A stretch of DNA of 15,935 bases, taken from contig CAZYQW010000103.1 in the NCBI GenBank assembly GCA_964649825.1, positions 1 through 15,935 of the forward strand, written 5' to 3'. Under the pieces are notes generated by a model. It did not search any database. It worked only from the letters and a program-made list of their open reading frames with translations, and was not told the DNA's origin. Origin of the DNA: CAZYQW01 sp964649825. Lineage in GTDB: Bacteria > Planctomycetota > B15-G4 > JADJEK01. The translations under genes and the position numbers were made by a program. Of this stretch, positions 13,966-15,935 are shown in pieces. Within the stretch, counting starts at the first letter, position 1; each line of letters begins with the position of its first letter.

Positions 13966-14871
13966 CTACTTTCGAGGGCTCGCTCCCGCGTCGGGCGCGG
14001 CCGGAATGTCCCACCCGACCAACCACTGCTCGGACGTCTTGAACGCGCCGAATTCGCGAGCCAGTCGGCGCTCCATGTCCGGGAGGTGCGCGGCGCCGAA
14101 GAAGATCGCGATGGTGCGGTCGCCCTCCTGGAGTCGATCCTCGAGGACGTCGAGCGCGGCCTTGTTGCGCTCGATCAGGAGCACCGACTCTTCCCCATCG
14201 AGCCCGCGTTCGAAGCCCGCCGCGATTCGTTCGAGCTCGCCGAACTGGCGTCCGAGCACGCGCTTCAGGGCGCGGGACCGGTCCTTGGCGAAGAACGCGA
14301 GGATCATGCTCCAGCTCTGCGCATGCATCTCCTCCACGCTTTTCTGATCGGAGTGCCGCATCTCGGCCGCCATCACGCTGAGCATCAGGGTCAACAGGTT
14401 CTCGCCGCGTTCGTCCATCAGCTCGAAGAACCGGTCGGGCTCGAGGTCGGCGTGGACGAAGTTGTCCTTCGTGTAGATCACGCCGTCGAGCTGGAACTCG
14501 AGGTCGAGGACGTCGGTGATCCCGCGCTGGAACGAGCTCAGGGTGGAGTCGTGCCGGCCCGGCACCGGGCGGTACTCCTTCGGGGCGACCGCCTCGTACA
14601 GGACGGAGTCGTAGCGCGCGAACAGCGCGTTCAGAAGGTCGTAGTAGTCCGGGTCGGCGACGTGGACGGCGGCCACGAGGTCGATGATCTGACCGCTCTC
14701 GTTCTTGTAGCGCACGATCGCCGTCTCGAGCCGAGCCGAGCCGTCCTCCTCTTCGACGAAGCGAAGGAACCCGGTCGGTTCGACGTCGACGCGCGCGGTC
14801 GGATCGGTCGCGCGGTAGAGCATCATCGCGGCCGCGACGAGGACGACGGTGGCGACGGCCACGCGCGTCAT
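13966..14871 (-). CDS. Membrane-anchored TraB/TIKI (GumN/PrgY)-family protein
   Basis: This is a 301-residue protein. The ATG at 14871 is chosen because it overlaps the stop of the upstream xthA gene (ATGA, 4 bases). The longer in-frame reading to 15162 runs antisense-like through xthA coding sequence. Residues 4-18 (VAVATVVLVAAAMML) are a signal anchor or signal peptide. Motifs of the TraB/TIKI superfamily follow in order: LVAAVHVADPDYYDLL (H70, first motif), SVLYEAV (E93), LLIERNKAALD (R235-N236) and FFGAAHLPDME (G259-A-A-H262, second motif). The family includes putative metal-dependent proteases (TIKI) and pheromone-shutdown proteins. The first motif has Ala where many members have Gly. 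Two-gene operon with exonuclease III; the functional link is unclear. Confidence 0.85.
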   Translation of the reverse strand: MTRVAVATVVLVAAAMMLYRATDPTARVDVEPTGFLRFVEEEDGSARLETAIVRYKNESGQIIDLVAAVHVADPDYYDLLNALFARYDSVLYEAVAPKEYRPVPGRHDSTLSSFQRGITDVLDLEFQLDGVIYTKDNFVHADLEPDRFFELMDERGENLLTLMLSVMAAEMRHSDQKSVEEMHAQSWSMILAFFAKDRSRALKRVLGRQFGELERIAAGFERGLDGEESVLLIERNKAALDVLEDRLQEGDRTIAIFFGAAHLPDMERRLAREFGAFKTSEQWLVGWDIPAAPDAGASPRK

Positions 14872-15644
14872 GAGGCGTGATCCAACGTGAGCAGCACCGG
14901 CGCGTGATCGCTCGGCTTCTTGCCGCGCCGCTCCTCGACGTCGATCGTGACGTCGCGGGTTCGCGCGAGCGCCGCCTCCGAGGTCAGGAAGTGGTCGATC
15001 CTGAGCCCCTGCTTGCGCTGGAAGCCGAACGTGCGGAAGTCCCACCACGTGTAGTGGCCCCCCTCCTCGTGGAACTTGCGAAATGCGTCGACCAGGCCGA
15101 GGTCGCAGAGGCGGCCGAGCGCCTCGCGCTCCGGGGTCGAGCAGAGGATCTTTTCGCGCCACGCATCGGGGTCGTACACGTCACGATCGTCGAACGTGAC
15201 GTTGAAGTCGCCGGTCACCACGAGCGGAGCCGACAGGTCGAAGCTGTCCTGGATGAACGAGCGCAGCCGCTCGAGCCAGTCGAGCTTGAATCGGTACTTC
15301 GGCGAACCGACGAACTGACCGTTGACGACGTAGACGTTGACGATCTGGACGTCACCGACCACGCCCGCGATGACGCGCCGGTCGAACGGTTCGGGATCGC
15401 CCGGAAGGCCCCTCACGACCCCATCGATCGGCTCCTTCGACAGGATCGCGACCCCGTTGTAGGTCTTCTGTCCGAACGTCTCGACGTTGTAGCCGAGCGC
15501 TTCGATCGGGTCGCGCGGGAACCCGTCGTCGATGCACTTCAGCTCCTGGAGGCAGACGACGTCCGGGTTCACCCGCTCGAGCCACGAGATCAGCCGCGGC
15601 TCTCGCGCCCGCACCGAGTTCACGTTCCATGTCGCGATCTGCAT
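14868..15644 (-). CDS. xthA: Exodeoxyribonuclease III (AP endonuclease family)
   Basis: This is a 258-residue cytoplasmic DNA-repair enzyme: 3'-5' exonuclease and class II AP endonuclease of base-excision repair. All family residues are visible: N7 (ATWNVNS), E34 (CLQELK), YNGVAILSK at 62-70, Y105 (NVYVVNGQ), D146 and N148 (TGDFNV), D217 (RIDHFL), and D246-H247 (SDHAPV). Length is typical (about 250-270). I chose the ATG at 15644, giving the usual MQIATWN start; an in-frame GTG at 15653 would add three residues. The stop overlaps the TraB-like gene (ATGA), so both are made from one transcript. On the minus strand, TAGAGT eight bases before the ATG could be a -10 box, implying a very short leader. 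The 5' end lies 11 bases from a 21-bp arm of palindromic repeat copy 2. Confidence 0.97.
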   Translation of the reverse strand: MQIATWNVNSVRAREPRLISWLERVNPDVVCLQELKCIDDGFPRDPIEALGYNVETFGQKTYNGVAILSKEPIDGVVRGLPGDPEPFDRRVIAGVVGDVQIVNVYVVNGQFVGSPKYRFKLDWLERLRSFIQDSFDLSAPLVVTGDFNVTFDDRDVYDPDAWREKILCSTPEREALGRLCDLGLVDAFRKFHEEGGHYTWWDFRTFGFQRKQGLRIDHFLTSEAALARTRDVTIDVEERRGKKPSDHAPVLLTLDHAS

Positions 15645-15654
15645 GCGGTGCACT

Positions 15655-15820
15655 CTAGCAGCCCGTGGCGAAAGTCATTCCGGCTGCGGCGGGCCCTCGC
15701 GACCGATCTCTTCGTTGCAGGATCCTCGACGTACAGGCAGTACGCCTGCGGTCCTGCGCCTCGATCTCGGTCGCGATGACCTCGCCTCGCTTCAAAAGCA
15801 CTTTCACCACGGGCTGCTAG
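15655..15820. repeat. Nested palindromic repeat, copy 2 (diverged, inverted)
   Basis: Outer arms 15655-15675 and 15800-15820 are reverse complements over 21 bp with one mismatch. Middle arms 15697-15705 (TCGCGACCG) and 15768-15776 are perfect. The core hairpin is CGTAC (15730-15734) / GTACG (15740-15744), loop AGGCA. Read in the opposite orientation, the core aligns with copies 1 and 3 (CGTTGC at 15713-15718, CCTCGACGTA at 15724-15733, TACGC, TGCGCC). The arms, however, are unrelated in sequence to those of copy 1. Confidence 0.75.
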
Positions 15821-15856
15821 TGGTGTGATTCAGATTGTTGGTGGATTATCCGGAGG

Positions 15857-15935
15857 TCATCGTCGTCGCTGGCAAGGCGCGACGACGACCGCGTATTCGA
15901 GATACGTCGAGGAGGAGCAACGCAGCAAGCGATGA
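15857..15935. repeat. Nested palindromic repeat, copy 3 (cut by window end)
   Basis: Blocks 15871-15888 and 15909-15926 are exact matches to the two core blocks of copy 1, with the same 20-bp gap holding a different hairpin (CGTAT 15892-15896 / ATACG 15902-15906). A middle arm is partly visible: TCATCG (15857-15862) pairs with CGATGA, the last six bases of the window. Outer arms, if any, lie outside. Confidence 0.8.

Noticed and set aside
11891..14026. A minus-strand open frame of about 710 codons opposite the peptidase gene
   Set aside because: Its Val/Leu/Arg-rich composition and Thr/Ser/Ala repeats mirror the Gly-x-y tract in antisense. The opposite strand encodes HExxH and a signal peptide.
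1..15935. CRISPR array, tRNA or rRNA genes, phage-defence or toxin-antitoxin cassette
   Set aside because: No regularly spaced repeats with unique spacers, no tRNA-like cloverleaf or rRNA segments, and no nuclease/antitoxin pair were seen on either strand.

Overview
The window is a GC-rich bacterial segment with high-GC third codon positions, strong AGGAGG-type ribosome binding sites and short start/stop overlaps. The best guess at the source is a planctomycete-like bacterium. Two large secreted proteins end in the 'surface protein tail' (a segment ending SNGxxxTIG) that I associate with environmental Planctomycetota, one gene encodes a DUF1570-like secreted zinc peptidase, and there is a WD40 gene remnant. 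This is an inference from protein style; no rRNA or other phylogenetic marker is present.

Layout, left to right. 1-164: a nested palindromic repeat lying against the stop codon of the first gene. 162-2930 (-): a secreted FG-GAP/CARDB repeat protein. 2931-4200: a mobile-element graveyard, with the 5' part of an ISKra4-type transposase, three copies of a 33-44 bp repeat and a truncated WD40 gene. 4220-5935 (+): a secreted seven-bladed PD40-type propeller protein. 5936-7062: a second graveyard, with a frameshifted and truncated serine recombinase joined tail to tail with a small transposase-accessory gene that is itself frameshifted in a C run. 7112-7762 (-) and 7879-9660 (+): a divergent pair, an Fe-S-type (SufR/COG2345-like) repressor and a Rieske-domain protein, with an array of AGCAA/TTGCT half-sites between them. 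9813-9977: an IS1182-type transposase remnant. 10141-10324: a 29-bp perfect inverted repeat whose loop carries a G-quadruplex motif, followed by a hairpin beside the SDR stop codon. 10330-11669 (-): a two-gene operon of a membrane TPR-like protein and an atypical SDR lacking the YxxxK motif. 12011-13918 (+): a secreted zinc peptidase with a collagen-like Gly-x-y insert. 13966-15644 (-): a two-gene operon of exonuclease III and a TraB/TIKI-type membrane-anchored protein. 15655-15935: two more members of the palindromic repeat family.

There is no single multi-gene pathway. The functional units are the regulator/Rieske pair and two small operons, interspersed with secreted proteins. The most unusual signal is the repeat family at both ends. 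A conserved core of about 56 bp (two exact 18-bp blocks shared by copies 1 and 3, separated by a variable hairpin) is enclosed in the two complete copies by inverted arms that are well paired within a copy but differ in sequence between copies. The window starts and stops inside such repeats, which may be where an assembly contig broke.
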